Positions 7,390 through 16,642 of a DNA stretch of 64,000 nt are shown here, piece after piece. Within the stretch, counting starts at the first letter, position 1, and every line of letters starts with the position of its first letter. Origin of the DNA: Belnapia mucosa (GTDB lineage Bacteria > Pseudomonadota > Alphaproteobacteria > Acetobacterales > Acetobacteraceae). A model generated the notes under the pieces. That model did no database searches. It was not told the DNA's origin and was given only the letters and a program-made list of their open reading frames with translations. Location: positions 186,001 to 250,000 of the forward strand of contig NZ_JAEUXJ010000003.1 of the NCBI RefSeq assembly GCF_016775475.1, in the 5' to 3' direction. Both the position numbers and the translations under genes were made by a program.

Positions 7390-9149
7390 GCATCCACCAG
7401 CCGGCCGGGGTTCTTCAGGTAGCGGTCGCGGATCGCCTCCACCGCCCAATAGGCCAGCGCGCCCACCGTGCCGGTCGGGTTGTAGCCGGCATTCTGCGGG
7501 AAGAGCGAAGCGCCGGAGACGAAGACATTGGGCACGTCCCAGCTCTGCGTGTAGCGGTTGACGACGCTGGTCTTCGGGTCGTTGCCCATCACCGTGCCGC
7601 CGGTATTGTGCGTAGTCTGGTAGGGCACCACCGAATAGGGGCCCTGCCGGTAGCCGACCTGCATGCTCTTCGCACCCATCGCGCGGGCGATCTCCACCGC
7701 GCGGTCGGTGCAGTAGCGCGACATCTTCAGCTCGTTCTCGTGGAAGTCGAAGGTGAGCCGCATCAGCGGCAGGCCAAACTGGTCCTTGTAGGTGGGGTCG
7801 AGATCGAGATAGCTGCCCCGGTAGCTCATCACGCTGCCATGGGTGCCGACATTGGCGGTGCGGTTGTAGCTCTCGGCCGTCACCTTCTTCCATTGCGCGC
7901 CCCAGCGCGGCGTGCCGGGCGGCGTCGGCCGCGCGGTGATCGGCCGCGCATTGGTCGCATAGCCGGCGAGATAGGCGCCGCCGACGAAGCCATGCGGCGC
8001 GTGGTCGAAATTATCGCCGTTGAAGTCGTCGATGATCATCCCGTGCGCGCCGGCGCCGGCCCAGAGATTCATCTCGACATTGTCGAAGAAGCCATTGACG
8101 CCCGTGGTGATCTGATAGGCATAGTTGCGGCCGACCACGCCCTCATTCCGCACGGGGTCGTAGGGCTGGCCGATGCCCGAGAGCAGCAGCAGCCGCGTGT
8201 TGAACAGGCCATAGGCGCAGACCAGCACCAGCTCCGCCGGCTGTTCCCATTCCTGGCCCTGGAGATCGACATAGGTGACGCCGGTGGCGCGCTTGCGGTC
8301 GGGCGTCAGGTTGATCTTCGTCACCTGGCAATCGGTCCGCCCCTCGAAGCCGGGATGGCGGATGAGCGCCGGCAGCACGCAGCTCTGCGGCGAGGACTTG
8401 CTGTAGTTGCCGCAGCCGAAGCGCTCGCAGAAGCCGCAATAGGTGCAGGGCGCGAGGCGCATGCCATAAGGGTTGGTATAGGCCTGCGACATATTGGCCG
8501 AGGGGCAGGGAAAGGGGTGGAAGCCCAGCTCGGCCGCGGCCTTGGCGAACATGCCGGGCGCCTGGCCCTGGCGCATCGGCGGCGTCGGGTAGTCGCGCTG
8601 GCGCGCGCCCTCGAAGGGATTGCCGCCCTCCTGCCGCTCGCCCTTCAGGTTGCCGGCCTTGCCGGAGATGCCGCAGACATATTCGAAGCGGTCGTAATAA
8701 GGCTCCATCTCCTCATAGGACATGGGCCAGTCCTGGATGGTGTTGTCGGGCGGCAGGAAGCCCTCGCCATAGCGCTCGATCAGGTGGCTGCGGGCGCGGA
8801 AATCGGTCGGCAGGAAGCGCCAGGTCTGGCCGTTCCAATGCACGCCCGACCCGCCGACGCCATTGCCGAGGAGGAAGCTGCCGAAGCGGCGGATCGGCAG
8901 CGCGGTCTGCTCCAGGCTGTTGCGGAAGGTCAGCGTCTCCTGTGCCGGGCGCAGGAAGATGTCCTGGCGGATGGAGTTGCGCAGCTCGTCCGGCGCCACA
9001 TTGGGCGGGAAGTCGGTCGGCGTGTCGCGCCAGGGCCCGCGCTCGATCGCCACCACATCGAGACCGGCGCGGCAGAGCTCCAGCGCCATGATCGAGCCGG
9101 TCCAGCCGAGGCCGATGACGACGACATCCTTCGCGGGCAGGCGTCTCAT
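7386..9149 (-). CDS. GMC family oxidoreductase, gluconate/2-keto acid dehydrogenase-type flavoprotein
   Basis: 587-residue FAD flavoprotein. The dinucleotide fold VVVIGLGWTGS lies at residues 9-19, and the C-terminal GMC region contains QTTHNTGGTVMG and NPTGTVGALAYWAVEAI. A cluster of cysteines (CTYCGFCERFGCG) in the middle is typical of the three-subunit dehydrogenase branch and may hold an iron-sulfur centre. It has no signal peptide of its own, consistent with export together with the small subunit. Starts and stops overlap on both sides (ATGA). Substrate could be gluconate, 2-ketogluconate, sorbitol or another polyol; sequence alone does not decide. Confidence 0.93.
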   Translation of the reverse strand: MRRLPAKDVVVIGLGWTGSIMALELCRAGLDVVAIERGPWRDTPTDFPPNVAPDELRNSIRQDIFLRPAQETLTFRNSLEQTALPIRRFGSFLLGNGVGGSGVHWNGQTWRFLPTDFRARSHLIERYGEGFLPPDNTIQDWPMSYEEMEPYYDRFEYVCGISGKAGNLKGERQEGGNPFEGARQRDYPTPPMRQGQAPGMFAKAAAELGFHPFPCPSANMSQAYTNPYGMRLAPCTYCGFCERFGCGNYSKSSPQSCVLPALIRHPGFEGRTDCQVTKINLTPDRKRATGVTYVDLQGQEWEQPAELVLVCAYGLFNTRLLLLSGIGQPYDPVRNEGVVGRNYAYQITTGVNGFFDNVEMNLWAGAGAHGMIIDDFNGDNFDHAPHGFVGGAYLAGYATNARPITARPTPPGTPRWGAQWKKVTAESYNRTANVGTHGSVMSYRGSYLDLDPTYKDQFGLPLMRLTFDFHENELKMSRYCTDRAVEIARAMGAKSMQVGYRQGPYSVVPYQTTHNTGGTVMGNDPKTSVVNRYTQSWDVPNVFVSGASLFPQNAGYNPTGTVGALAYWAVEAIRDRYLKNPGRLVDA

Positions 9150-9865
9150 CGCATCCACTCCGGCCGGCCCGTCAAGGCGACGGGGGGCAGTGTATATTTC
9201 TGGTTCGGGGCCGCGATCACCTCGCGGTAGTCGTAGCGGGTGCCGGGGAAGCCGAGCAGCCGCCAGCCGCACATGTCCTTGTTGCCGCCATAGATCGGGT
9301 CGGCGAAGAAGCCCTCGGTCATGTTGTTCAGCAGCTGCTCGAAGAAGCCGCGGAGGTCGGCGCCGGGATCCTTCGCCTCCCCCTTCTCCATCGCCGTCAG
9401 CACCTCGTCCTGCTGCTGCGGCGTCAGCGCCTCGAACCGCCGGCCGCCATAGCGGCCGGTGCAGTAGCTGGTCAGCGCCCCTAGGCCCTTGCGATACTGC
9501 ACCGCCGGCGGGTCCTCATCCTGCAGGCCCTGGGACGGGGTGCCGCGGGCGAAGGGCGGGCGCATATAGAGCCAGGCGCTGGTGCCATAGGGCCCGGCGA
9601 GCTGGCGGTCGATGAAGACCGCGCAGCCAGCCTCCTTCCCCCCGGGGCCGAGCTCATCGGCCGGGATCACCCGGTCGGCGATCGCCTCGACCGTCGCCGC
9701 TTCCCCGGCGGTGAAGAAGACCCAGGGGCCGGGCACCACCCGCTCGGGCGGGTAGGCCTCGTTCGGGCTCCAGGGCAGGGCTTCCTTGAGGGTGCGGGCG
9801 GTGGCCGGGATGGCCAGGCCAAAGAGGGCAGAGGCGGCCAGAAGCCGTCGTCTCGTGCTGGGCAT
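9146..9865 (-). CDS. Gluconate 2-dehydrogenase subunit 3 family protein
   Basis: 239-residue small subunit of a flavin dehydrogenase complex. The N-terminus MPSTRRRLLAASALFGLA is a secretion signal with an RRR patch, likely Tat-dependent, which would carry the folded flavoprotein across the membrane. The conserved FFTAGEAATVEAIADRVIPADELGPG region and the GFFADPIYGGNKDMCGWRLLGFPG segment are hallmarks of the family. First gene of the operon with the flavoprotein and cytochrome subunits. Confidence 0.93.
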   Translation of the reverse strand: MPSTRRRLLAASALFGLAIPATARTLKEALPWSPNEAYPPERVVPGPWVFFTAGEAATVEAIADRVIPADELGPGGKEAGCAVFIDRQLAGPYGTSAWLYMRPPFARGTPSQGLQDEDPPAVQYRKGLGALTSYCTGRYGGRRFEALTPQQQDEVLTAMEKGEAKDPGADLRGFFEQLLNNMTEGFFADPIYGGNKDMCGWRLLGFPGTRYDYREVIAAPNQKYTLPPVALTGRPEWMR

Positions 9866-9920
9866 GCGCGGTCACCCCGGAAACCGCTGCCCTCAATGCG
9901 TGACTAGCGCCGGCGTTCCC

Positions 9921-11015
9921 TTAGCCGAGCAGACGTCCGATGACCCGGGCGGTGTAGTCGACAACCGGGATGACACGTCCGTAATTGATGCGGCTCGGCC
10001 CGATGACGCCGATGGCGCCTACGATCTTCTCCTGACCATTGCGGAAGGGGGCCACCACCATCGAGAGCCCGGCGCTGTCGAACAGCCCGCTTTCGGCCCC
10101 GATGAAAATTTGCACACCTTCGCCGCGCTGGGCGAGGTCCAGCAGCCGCAGTACGGTTTCCTGCGCTTCCAGCCGCTCGAACAGCGCCTGGATCTCCGCC
10201 AGCCGCGCCGCCTGGTCGAGATGCTGGAGCAGCTTGGCCTGGCCGCGGATGATGAGGCTGCCGCCGCCGCCGCCCGCCCAGGTGGCGAGCCCGGCCTCCA
10301 CCACCTGGTTGGTCAGGGCATCGAGGGCGGTGCGGTTGGCGGCGATCTCCTCGGAGACGCGGCTCCGCGCATCATCCAGCGACCGGCCGGCGAGGCGGGC
10401 ATTCAGGTAGTTGCTGGCCTGCATCAGGGCCGAGGGCGGCAGGCCGGGCGGGACATCGATGACCCGGTTCTCCACCCGCCCATCGGCGGTGACCAGCACC
10501 ACCAGCGCCCGGCCGGGGCCGAGGCCGACGAATTCGATATGCCGCACCGTGCCTTCCGACTTGGGCGCGACGACAAGGCCGGCGGCGCCGGCGAGGCCGG
10601 AGAGCATCTGCCCGGCCTCGGCCAGCGTCTCCTGCATCGAGCGGCCGGAGGCGGCGCAGCGGGCGGCGATCTCGCTCCGCTCCTCCTCGCCCAGGTCGCC
10701 GAATTCCAGCAGCCCATCGACGAAGAGGCGCAGCCCCCGCTCGGTCGGCAGGCGGCCGGCCGAGGTATGGGGGGCGTAGAGCAGCCCGGCTTCCTCGAGA
10801 TCCGCCATGACGTTGCGGATCGACGCGGGCGAGAGGCCGAGGGGCAGGCGGCGCGAGAGGGTGCGCGAGCCGACGGGTTCGCCGGTGGTGACGTAGAGTT
10901 CGACCAGTTCCCGCAGGATGGTCGCGCTGCGGGTATCGAGGCCGGCGAAGGAGGCACCCGCCGCCGCGCCCGGCGGCAGTTTCGGCGGATACATCAACGG
11001 CGTGAGCCCTTGCAC
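9921..11015 (-). CDS. hrcA: Heat-inducible transcription repressor HrcA
   Basis: DNA-binding repressor of the CIRCE regulon (groESL, sometimes dnaK). The N-terminal winged helix includes SRTLSRRLPLGLSPASIRNVMADLEEAGLL and HTSAGRLPTERGLRLFVD, followed by the GAF-like ligand domain ending in INYGRVIPVVDYTARVIGRLL. Full length at 364 residues from GTG 11015; ATG 10994 (MYPPKL) is an alternative and neither start has a strong ribosome site. No CIRCE element is visible upstream. grpE, which often follows hrcA, is absent; the next gene downstream belongs to the dehydrogenase operon. Confidence 0.96.
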   Translation of the reverse strand: MQGLTPLMYPPKLPPGAAAGASFAGLDTRSATILRELVELYVTTGEPVGSRTLSRRLPLGLSPASIRNVMADLEEAGLLYAPHTSAGRLPTERGLRLFVDGLLEFGDLGEEERSEIAARCAASGRSMQETLAEAGQMLSGLAGAAGLVVAPKSEGTVRHIEFVGLGPGRALVVLVTADGRVENRVIDVPPGLPPSALMQASNYLNARLAGRSLDDARSRVSEEIAANRTALDALTNQVVEAGLATWAGGGGGSLIIRGQAKLLQHLDQAARLAEIQALFERLEAQETVLRLLDLAQRGEGVQIFIGAESGLFDSAGLSMVVAPFRNGQEKIVGAIGVIGPSRINYGRVIPVVDYTARVIGRLLG

Positions 11016-11067
11016 ATACTGAGAACAAGGTAGGGACCGGGGGAGGCCGCCGTCAATGCGCGCCGCA

Positions 11068-11790
11068 TCACGCTGGCTCCATCCACCTTGGAATCCTGGC
11101 CCTGCCGCCGGCGATGCGGTGCATGGAGCGGAGCAGACGGAAGAGGCGGGCGGGCGGGAACCAGAGGCGCTTCAGCATGGAGTCGGCGAAGGCCAGATGG
11201 ATGGGACGGTAGATTTCGGACAAATCCGGATCGGGGAGGACTTGCGAGGGCGCGGGCAGGGCGGAGAAGAGCTTCAGGCGCCTCGCCAGCACGATCGAGC
11301 GCAGGCTGCCCATGATGCGGATGGCGCGACGGAAGGCGCAGCAGAGGCGGTGGGCGAGGCTGGCCAGCGCCTCGCGCTTGAGCGCCAGCTCGACCAGCAG
11401 CCGGGCCCAGAGCCCCTGCCTGGCCCAGCGTCGATAGCTCCGGCTGACGGTGTCGGGCTTGCCGAACTCCTCCGGCAGCATTCGCCAGGGTGCGCGACCG
11501 CCGCGATGCTTGGTGGTGGCCCAGCGGAAGATGGCATCCAGGCGCTCGCGCGGCGTGCAGTCGAGCGGGCGCCCGCGGTCATGCAGGCCACAGCCCATGC
11601 CGGCCAGCACCGGCTCCAGCGCGGCCCACTCATTGTCGGTCATCGGCGCCCAGGGCCGGGGCGGGGTCAGTCCGGTGATCGGGTCGAGGCAGAGCCGGCG
11701 CAGCAGGTCGTGCCGGACCACGAAGTCCTTGGGGATGATGCCGGCGGGGATGGGGTCGGCGCGGCGGCGCCTGCGGCGGCGGAGGAGCAT
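11068..11790 (-). CDS. Orphan transposase-like protein with DUF4096-type N-terminal domain
   Basis: 240 residues. The segment MTDNEWAALEPVLAGMG to WRMLPEEFGKPDTVSRSYRRWARQGLW matches the N-terminal helix-turn-helix domain of IS5-type transposases. The C-terminal half is Arg/Leu-rich, with no recognisable DDE catalytic triad. No terminal inverted repeats were found around it. It may be a decayed or domesticated transposase. The very basic N-terminus (LLRRRRRRR) is unusual. It lies between hrcA and the cobalamin adenosyltransferase gene. Confidence 0.6.
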   Translation of the reverse strand: MLLRRRRRRRADPIPAGIIPKDFVVRHDLLRRLCLDPITGLTPPRPWAPMTDNEWAALEPVLAGMGCGLHDRGRPLDCTPRERLDAIFRWATTKHRGGRAPWRMLPEEFGKPDTVSRSYRRWARQGLWARLLVELALKREALASLAHRLCCAFRRAIRIMGSLRSIVLARRLKLFSALPAPSQVLPDPDLSEIYRPIHLAFADSMLKRLWFPPARLFRLLRSMHRIAGGRARIPRWMEPA

Positions 11791-11972
11791 GGGGGCGGGC
11801 TCCGGTTGCAGGACCGGAACATAACTGGAACGCAGCGAAAAAGCAAGCCTTTGCCAGACCCGGTGTGGGCCTGGCGCCTGGGGACTGAGGAGCCCGCTTC
11901 AGAAGGAGTTCGGAATAGCCGGGAGGGGCGGCGGGCGAAGGATTGCAGCGATCCACCAACCGCCCCCCTCGT

Positions 11973-12542
11973 TCACCCTTCTCGACTGGCGCCGGGGCTC
12001 CACAACGTGTCTTTGCGGCCGTCGTCGTTCTCGACGCGAGCAAGGACGAAGAGGAGGTCGGAAAGCCGGTTCACATAGCGCAGGGCGGCGGGTGTCACCG
12101 GCTCCTGATAGGCGATCTCTGTTACCTCGCGTTCCGCACGCCGCACCACGCTGCGCGCGACATGCAGCAGGGCCGCGCCCTCCGACCCACCCGGCAGCAC
12201 GAACGACGTCAGCCCGCCGAGCCTCCTGTTGGCACCTTCGATCGCCTCCTCCAGCCAAGCCACCTGCTTGTCGATCACCCGGAGCGGCTCGGCCTTGAGG
12301 CCGGATCGCTCGGGCTTGCAGAGGTCGGCGCCGACGTCGAACAGGTCATTCTGGATGCGCGCCAAGAGGTGGCCCGTCTCCTGGCTGACATGCAGGCGAG
12401 CCAGACCGATGAAGGAGTTTGCCTCGTCAAGGGAGCCATAGGCGGCGATGCGCGGGTGGAATTTGGGAAGACGCGCGCCATCACCGAGGACCGTGCGACC
12501 ATCGTCGCCGGTACGGGTGGTGACCCTGTCGATCTTGACCAT
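11973..12542 (-). CDS. pduO: PduO-type ATP:cob(I)alamin adenosyltransferase
   Basis: 189-residue cytosolic enzyme that transfers adenosyl from ATP to cob(I)alamin to make coenzyme B12. The N-terminal ATP-binding motif VTTRTGDDGRTVLGDG, the central DLFDVGADLC, the SFVLPGG stretch and the helix ARSVVRRAEREV with RYVNRLSDLLFVLAR are family hallmarks. ATG 12542 (MVKIDRV) is chosen over a longer frame because homologues begin there. No B12 riboswitch is apparent upstream. Confidence 0.95.
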   Translation of the reverse strand: MVKIDRVTTRTGDDGRTVLGDGARLPKFHPRIAAYGSLDEANSFIGLARLHVSQETGHLLARIQNDLFDVGADLCKPERSGLKAEPLRVIDKQVAWLEEAIEGANRRLGGLTSFVLPGGSEGAALLHVARSVVRRAEREVTEIAYQEPVTPAALRYVNRLSDLLFVLARVENDDGRKDTLWSPGASREG

Positions 12543-12743
12543 GTCTGATGCTGTGTGGCTCCCCGACGGGTGGACTTCCCGATCGGCTGCCGACCCGATG
12601 ATGCGGGTAGGCTCGTCCCGGCGCAAGGGAGTTGTCCTTGGGCCCGCTTCGGGGCGGCAGCGCCCATTCGCCTTCGTTCCGAAGCGGGGTGTGGGCCTGG
12701 GCAGTTCCTGCCTGCAGCGTGTCGAAACGGCCTGGCCCAGCGA

Positions 12744-13388
12744 TCAGGAAGCGGGACGCCTGACCAGGGCAAGGCCGCAGCCCAGCGCGATCATCGCCGC
12801 GCCCGAGGCCTCCCGCAGACGGCGGATCAGGGCGGGGCGTGCCGCCGCGCCATCCCGGATGCGGCTGGCCGCCAGGGCGACCAGGATATCGGCCAGGGTG
12901 TTGAGCGCGACCGAGACGAAGCCCAGCACCACGAATTGCAGGGCGATGCCGCCTGCCGCCGGATCGACGAATTGCGGGATGAAGGCCAGGAAGAAGCCCG
13001 CCGTCTTGGGATTCAGCGCCTCGACCAGCACGCCTTCGCGGAAGGCCCGCGCCGGCCCGACCGGTGGTGCCGCGGCGGCGCCCCCGAGGCCCGTCGCCAT
13101 GCGGGCGGATTGGATCGTGCGCAGGCCGAGCCAGACCAGATAGGCGGCACCGGCCAGCTTCAGCACCGTGAACAGTTCCGCGCTGGCGAGCACGAGGGCG
13201 GAGACGCCGAGGCTGCCCGCCAGGACATGGACCATGCCGCCCAGGCCGGTGCCGAAGCTGGAGGCGACGCCCTCCGCCCGGCCACCGGCCAGGCTGCGCG
13301 CCGCGACATAGAAGATGCCCGGACCGGGCGTGATGGCGAGCACGAGGGCCGCCGCGACATAAAGGGCGAATTGGGTCAGGTCTGGCAT
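12744..13388 (-). CDS. LysE/RhtB family amino acid exporter
   Basis: 214-residue inner-membrane protein with about six hydrophobic segments. The N-terminal motif ALVLAITPGPGIFYVAARSLAGGRAEGVASSFGTGLG is the LysE/RhtB signature, and the ALNPKTAGFFLAFIPQFVDP segment follows at mid-length as expected. Members export amino acids such as homoserine, threonine or lysine; the substrate here is unknown. A single gene on the left strand, between the adenosyltransferase and the LysR gene. Confidence 0.93.
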   Translation of the reverse strand: MPDLTQFALYVAAALVLAITPGPGIFYVAARSLAGGRAEGVASSFGTGLGGMVHVLAGSLGVSALVLASAELFTVLKLAGAAYLVWLGLRTIQSARMATGLGGAAAAPPVGPARAFREGVLVEALNPKTAGFFLAFIPQFVDPAAGGIALQFVVLGFVSVALNTLADILVALAASRIRDGAAARPALIRRLREASGAAMIALGCGLALVRRPAS

Positions 13389-13447
13389 GGCGCCGGCTCT
13401 ACCGGATCACGGGCGAGGTGCCCAGGCCGATACCCGGCCCAGGGCGA

Positions 13448-14341
13448 TCAGCCGTCGATATAGGCCGCCAGCTCGTCGGGGCTCCCCTTCGGGAAGGCCT
13501 CCTTCAGATGGTCGAGGAAGGCGGAGACCCGCGCGCTCAGCAGCCGCCGCGAGGGGTAGAGCGTCCAGAGCGCGATCTCCGGCCCCTCCGCATCGCCCCA
13601 GAGCACGAGACGGCCGGCCGCCAGGTCATGGCCGACGAGCGAGACCGGCAGCCGCCCGGCGCCGACGCCGGCCCGGACGGCGTCGCGGACCATGACCAGC
13701 GAGGAGAGCGAGAGGACCGGGTCGACGGCGATGCGGGATGGCCCGGCCAGCGTCGTCACCGCCCAGGCCGCGATCCGGTCCGCCGGGCCGCGCACCACGG
13801 CCGGAACGGCCGCCCCCTCCGCCGGCCGGATCAGGGCCGGATTGGCCACGACGACCAGCCGGTCGCGCAGGAAGACCCGCCCGACCAGGGTCTCGTCCGG
13901 GTCCGGGTTGACCCGGATCACCAGGTCATACCCTTCCTCCACCATGTCGACGGCGCGGTCCTCCGTCGTGACCTCGAGCCGGACTTCCGGGAATTTCAGC
14001 GCGAAGCCGGCGGCCAGCTTGCCCATCGCGGTCTGCGAGAAGAGCAGCGGCGCGCTGATCCGCAGCCGGCCGCGCGGCCGGTCCAGGCCGGAGGCGATCG
14101 CCGCCGCCGCCTCGTCGAGTTCGGTGAGCAGGGCCGCCGTCCGCTCATGGAGCGCCCGCCCCTCCTGGGTGAGCTTGAGGGCGCGGGCCCCGCGCTCGAA
14201 CAGGCGCAGGTCGAGGCTGCCCTCCAGCTCCGCGACCCGGCGGGACAGGGTCGCCTTCGGCCGGCCGGAGGCGCGCGCGGCCCGGCCGAACCCCTCATGC
14301 CGGGCGACGAGATTGAAATCGGCCAGGGCGAGCAGGTCCAT
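13448..14341 (-). CDS. LysR family transcriptional regulator
   Basis: 297-residue regulator with an N-terminal winged helix (DFNLVARHEGFGRAARASGRPKATLSRRVAELEGSLDLRLFER) and a periplasmic-binding-like effector domain. ATG 14341 is the natural start; upstream sequence in frame is non-coding. It is divergent from an NmrA-type oxidoreductase gene across a 103-base gap that probably holds both promoters, so it likely controls that gene and the AtaL-like gene behind it. The effector is unknown. Confidence 0.92.
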   Translation of the reverse strand: MDLLALADFNLVARHEGFGRAARASGRPKATLSRRVAELEGSLDLRLFERGARALKLTQEGRALHERTAALLTELDEAAAAIASGLDRPRGRLRISAPLLFSQTAMGKLAAGFALKFPEVRLEVTTEDRAVDMVEEGYDLVIRVNPDPDETLVGRVFLRDRLVVVANPALIRPAEGAAVPAVVRGPADRIAAWAVTTLAGPSRIAVDPVLSLSSLVMVRDAVRAGVGAGRLPVSLVGHDLAAGRLVLWGDAEGPEIALWTLYPSRRLLSARVSAFLDHLKEAFPKGSPDELAAYIDG

Positions 14342-14444
14342 GTGTTCCACCAGCGAGACACCGCGTCCAAGGATAGCGTCTACTGGCTTGCAGGTGGATC
14401 GATAATCTCTGGGACGCCCCGTTGGCATCCCAGGAGTGATCCCC

Positions 14445-15314
14445 ATGACCATCCTCATCACCGGCGCAACCGGCACGGTCGGCCGCCAGGTCGTCGAACA
14501 CCTCGTCAAGTGCGGCGCCGATCTCCGTGCCCTGGTCCGCGACCCGGCGAAGGCGAATCTCCCGGCCGGCGTCGCGACCGTGCAGGGCGACCTGCTCGAC
14601 ATCGACTCCCTGCGCGGCGCGCTGTCGGGCGCCTCGACCCTGTTCCTGCTCAATGCCGTGGTGCCCGATGAATTCACCCAAGGCCTGACCGCGCTGAACC
14701 TGGCGCGGGAAGCCGGCATCGAGCGGATCGTCTATCTCTCCGTCATCCACAGCGACATCTATGTGAACGTGCCGCATTTCGCGGGCAAGTTCGGCGTCGA
14801 GCGGATGATCGAGCGGATGGGCTTCAACGCCACCATCCTGCGCCCCGCCTACTTCATGCAGAACGATCTCATGATCAAGGATGTGGTGCTGGGCCACGGC
14901 GTCTATCCGATGCCGATCGGCGACAAGGGGCTCGCCATGATCGATGCGCGCGACATCGGCGAGATCGCGGCGATCGAGCTGCTCCGCCGCGAGAAGTCCG
15001 CCACGCCGCTGCCGCTCACCCGCATCAACCTCACCGGTCCCGACACGCTGACCGGCGCGGAGGTCGCGGCGATCTGGACGCAGGTGCTGGGGCGTCCGGT
15101 CGCCTATGGCGGCGACGACACCGCCCGGTTCGAGCGGAACCTCCGGGCCTTCATGCCGGGCTGGATGGCCTACGACATGCGCCTGATGGGCGAGCGCTTC
15201 CTCACCGATGGGATGCTGCCCGAAGCCGGCGATGTCGCGCGCCTGACCACGCTGCTGGGGCGCCCCCTGCGCTCCTACCGCGACTTCGCCGCCGGGATCG
15301 CGGCCCAGGCCTGA
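14445..15314 (+). CDS. NAD(P)H-binding NmrA/atypical SDR family protein
   Basis: Rossmann-fold protein of 289 residues. [20 protein letters not shown] at the N-terminus is the GxxGxxG nucleotide-binding motif of atypical short-chain dehydrogenases, and RPAYFMQND is a typical NmrA-like segment. ATG 14445 is preceded by GGAG at 14433-14436, so it is preferred over GTG 14436. It is divergent from a LysR regulator and 39 bases ahead of an AtaL-like gene, probably one operon. Members are NADPH quinone reductases, regulators or modifying enzymes; the specific reaction is not readable. Confidence 0.88.
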   Translation: MTILITGATGTVGRQVVEHLVKCGADLRALVRDPAKANLPAGVATVQGDLLDIDSLRGALSGASTLFLLNAVVPDEFTQGLTALNLAREAGIERIVYLSVIHSDIYVNVPHFAGKFGVERMIERMGFNATILRPAYFMQNDLMIKDVVLGHGVYPMPIGDKGLAMIDARDIGEIAAIELLRREKSATPLPLTRINLTGPDTLTGAEVAAIWTQVLGRPVAYGGDDTARFERNLRAFMPGWMAYDMRLMGERFLTDGMLPEAGDVARLTTLLGRPLRSYRDFAAGIAAQA

Positions 15315-15353
15315 CGGCCGGGCGACACCCAACCCAGGAGAAGGACCACCCTC

Positions 15354-15827
15354 ATGATCTATTCAACTGCCACCGTCCCGGTGAACCCGAAGGGCGAGAC
15401 CCGGCTGAGCCGCGAGCAGGCCTGGGAGGGCCTGGTCCGCAAGGCCCGCGATGCCCGCCTCTTCCTGCCCCCGGGCCTCTGCACCCGCTGCGATGTCGTG
15501 GAGGAGAGTGCGACGCATATCGTGCGGGACGCCAGGATCGGCGGCATCGACCTGCGGGAGATCATCGCCTTCGAGCCAGGCCGCAAGGTCACCTTCTTCC
15601 AGGCGACCGGCCCGCGCGAAGGCGCCATCGTCAACGAGCTGTTCGAGGACGAGGCCGGCGAGCTCCAGCTCCGCTTCTATTGCTATCTCGGCCTGCGCGG
15701 GAAGGCGCCGGGCGGCCCGGAGGAACAGGCCGAGCAGGCGCAGTTCGACAGCGACACGGGCTACAAGGCCGCCCTGCTATCCACGCTGAACCGCACCCGC
15801 GAGCTGCTGGCCGAGGGCCGGCTCTGA
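15354..15827 (+). CDS. AtaL-like/DUF1857 SRPBCC protein
   Basis: 157-residue protein of the DUF1857 (AtaL-like) group with a START/SRPBCC-type fold, which forms a hydrophobic ligand pocket. The conserved start VPVNPKG, the segment [22 protein letters not shown] and the C-terminal helix are family features. AGGAGAAGG lies upstream of the ATG. It follows the NmrA-type gene and probably shares its transcript and LysR control. No enzymatic activity is established for the family. Confidence 0.82.
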   Translation: MIYSTATVPVNPKGETRLSREQAWEGLVRKARDARLFLPPGLCTRCDVVEESATHIVRDARIGGIDLREIIAFEPGRKVTFFQATGPREGAIVNELFEDEAGELQLRFYCYLGLRGKAPGGPEEQAEQAQFDSDTGYKAALLSTLNRTRELLAEGRL

Positions 15828-15919
15828 CCTCGGCGGGCAATAGGGATGGCGAGGCTGCCCTCCGGCTCCGGAGAAGCACCCCCTCGCCTTCCCCCGTCCC
15901 CGATGCTACCCCCGCCCGC

Positions 15920-16642
15920 ATGACCCGTCCCTCCGGCCGCGCCCCCGATGCGCTGCGCACCGTCCTCCTCGAACCCGGCGTGGCCCGCCATGCGGAGGGT
16001 TCCTGCCGCATCCGCATGGGCAATACCGAGGTGCTCTGCACCGCCTCGGTCGAAAGCCGGGTGCCGCCCTTCCTGCGCGGCACCGGCCAGGGCTGGGTGA
16101 CGGCGGAATACGGCATGCTGCCACGGGCGACGCATACCCGTTCGGACCGCGAGGCGGCGCGGGGCAAGCAGTCCGGCCGCACGCAGGAGATCCAGCGGCT
16201 GATCGGGCGCAGCCTGCGCGCCGTCACCGACCTCAAGGCAATGGGCGAGATGTCCATCACCGTCGATTGCGACGTGCTGACCGCCGATGGCGGCACGCGC
16301 TGCGCCAGCATCACCGGCGCCTGGGTGGCGCTGCATCTCGCCTTCCGCCACTGCATGAAGATGAACGTGCTGACCACTGTGCCGCTGCGCGACCAGGTGG
16401 CGGCGGTGTCCTGCGGGATCTGGCAGGGCGTGCCGGTGCTCGACCTCGATTATGACGAGGACAGCAAGGCGCAGACCGATGCCAATTTCGTCCTCACCGG
16501 CCGCGGCGGCCTGGTCGAGGTGCAGGGCACGGCGGAGGGCGAGCCCTTCTCCGAGGCGGAGCTGCTGGCGCTGCTGACGCTGGCACGGCAGGGCACGGAC
16601 GAGCTGTTCCGCCGGCAGCGGGCGGCTGTCGGCATTGGCTAG
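15920..16642 (+). CDS. rph: Ribonuclease PH
   Basis: 240-residue phosphorolytic 3'-5' exoribonuclease that trims tRNA 3' ends. Hallmarks include the N-terminal [27 protein letters not shown] and [20 protein letters not shown], then [19 protein letters not shown] and [17 protein letters not shown]. It overlaps the rdgB start by eight bases. The pair rph-rdgB is usual in alphaproteobacteria, often divergent from hrcA; here hrcA lies about five kilobases away with unrelated genes between. Confidence 0.98.
   Translation: MTRPSGRAPDALRTVLLEPGVARHAEGSCRIRMGNTEVLCTASVESRVPPFLRGTGQGWVTAEYGMLPRATHTRSDREAARGKQSGRTQEIQRLIGRSLRAVTDLKAMGEMSITVDCDVLTADGGTRCASITGAWVALHLAFRHCMKMNVLTTVPLRDQVAAVSCGIWQGVPVLDLDYDEDSKAQTDANFVLTGRGGLVEVQGTAEGEPFSEAELLALLTLARQGTDELFRRQRAAVGIG

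Noticed and set aside
7608..9230. Long open frame antisense to the GMC flavoprotein gene
   Set aside because: A GC-rich mirror frame without motifs. The flavoprotein on the other strand is unmistakable.
10994..11080. CIRCE element sought upstream of hrcA
   Set aside because: No TTAGCACTC-N9-GAGTGCTAA-like inverted repeat is present in the upstream region.
12543..12743. Gap upstream of the cobalamin adenosyltransferase examined for a B12 riboswitch
   Set aside because: No B12-box-like sequence or convincing secondary structure was found by reading.
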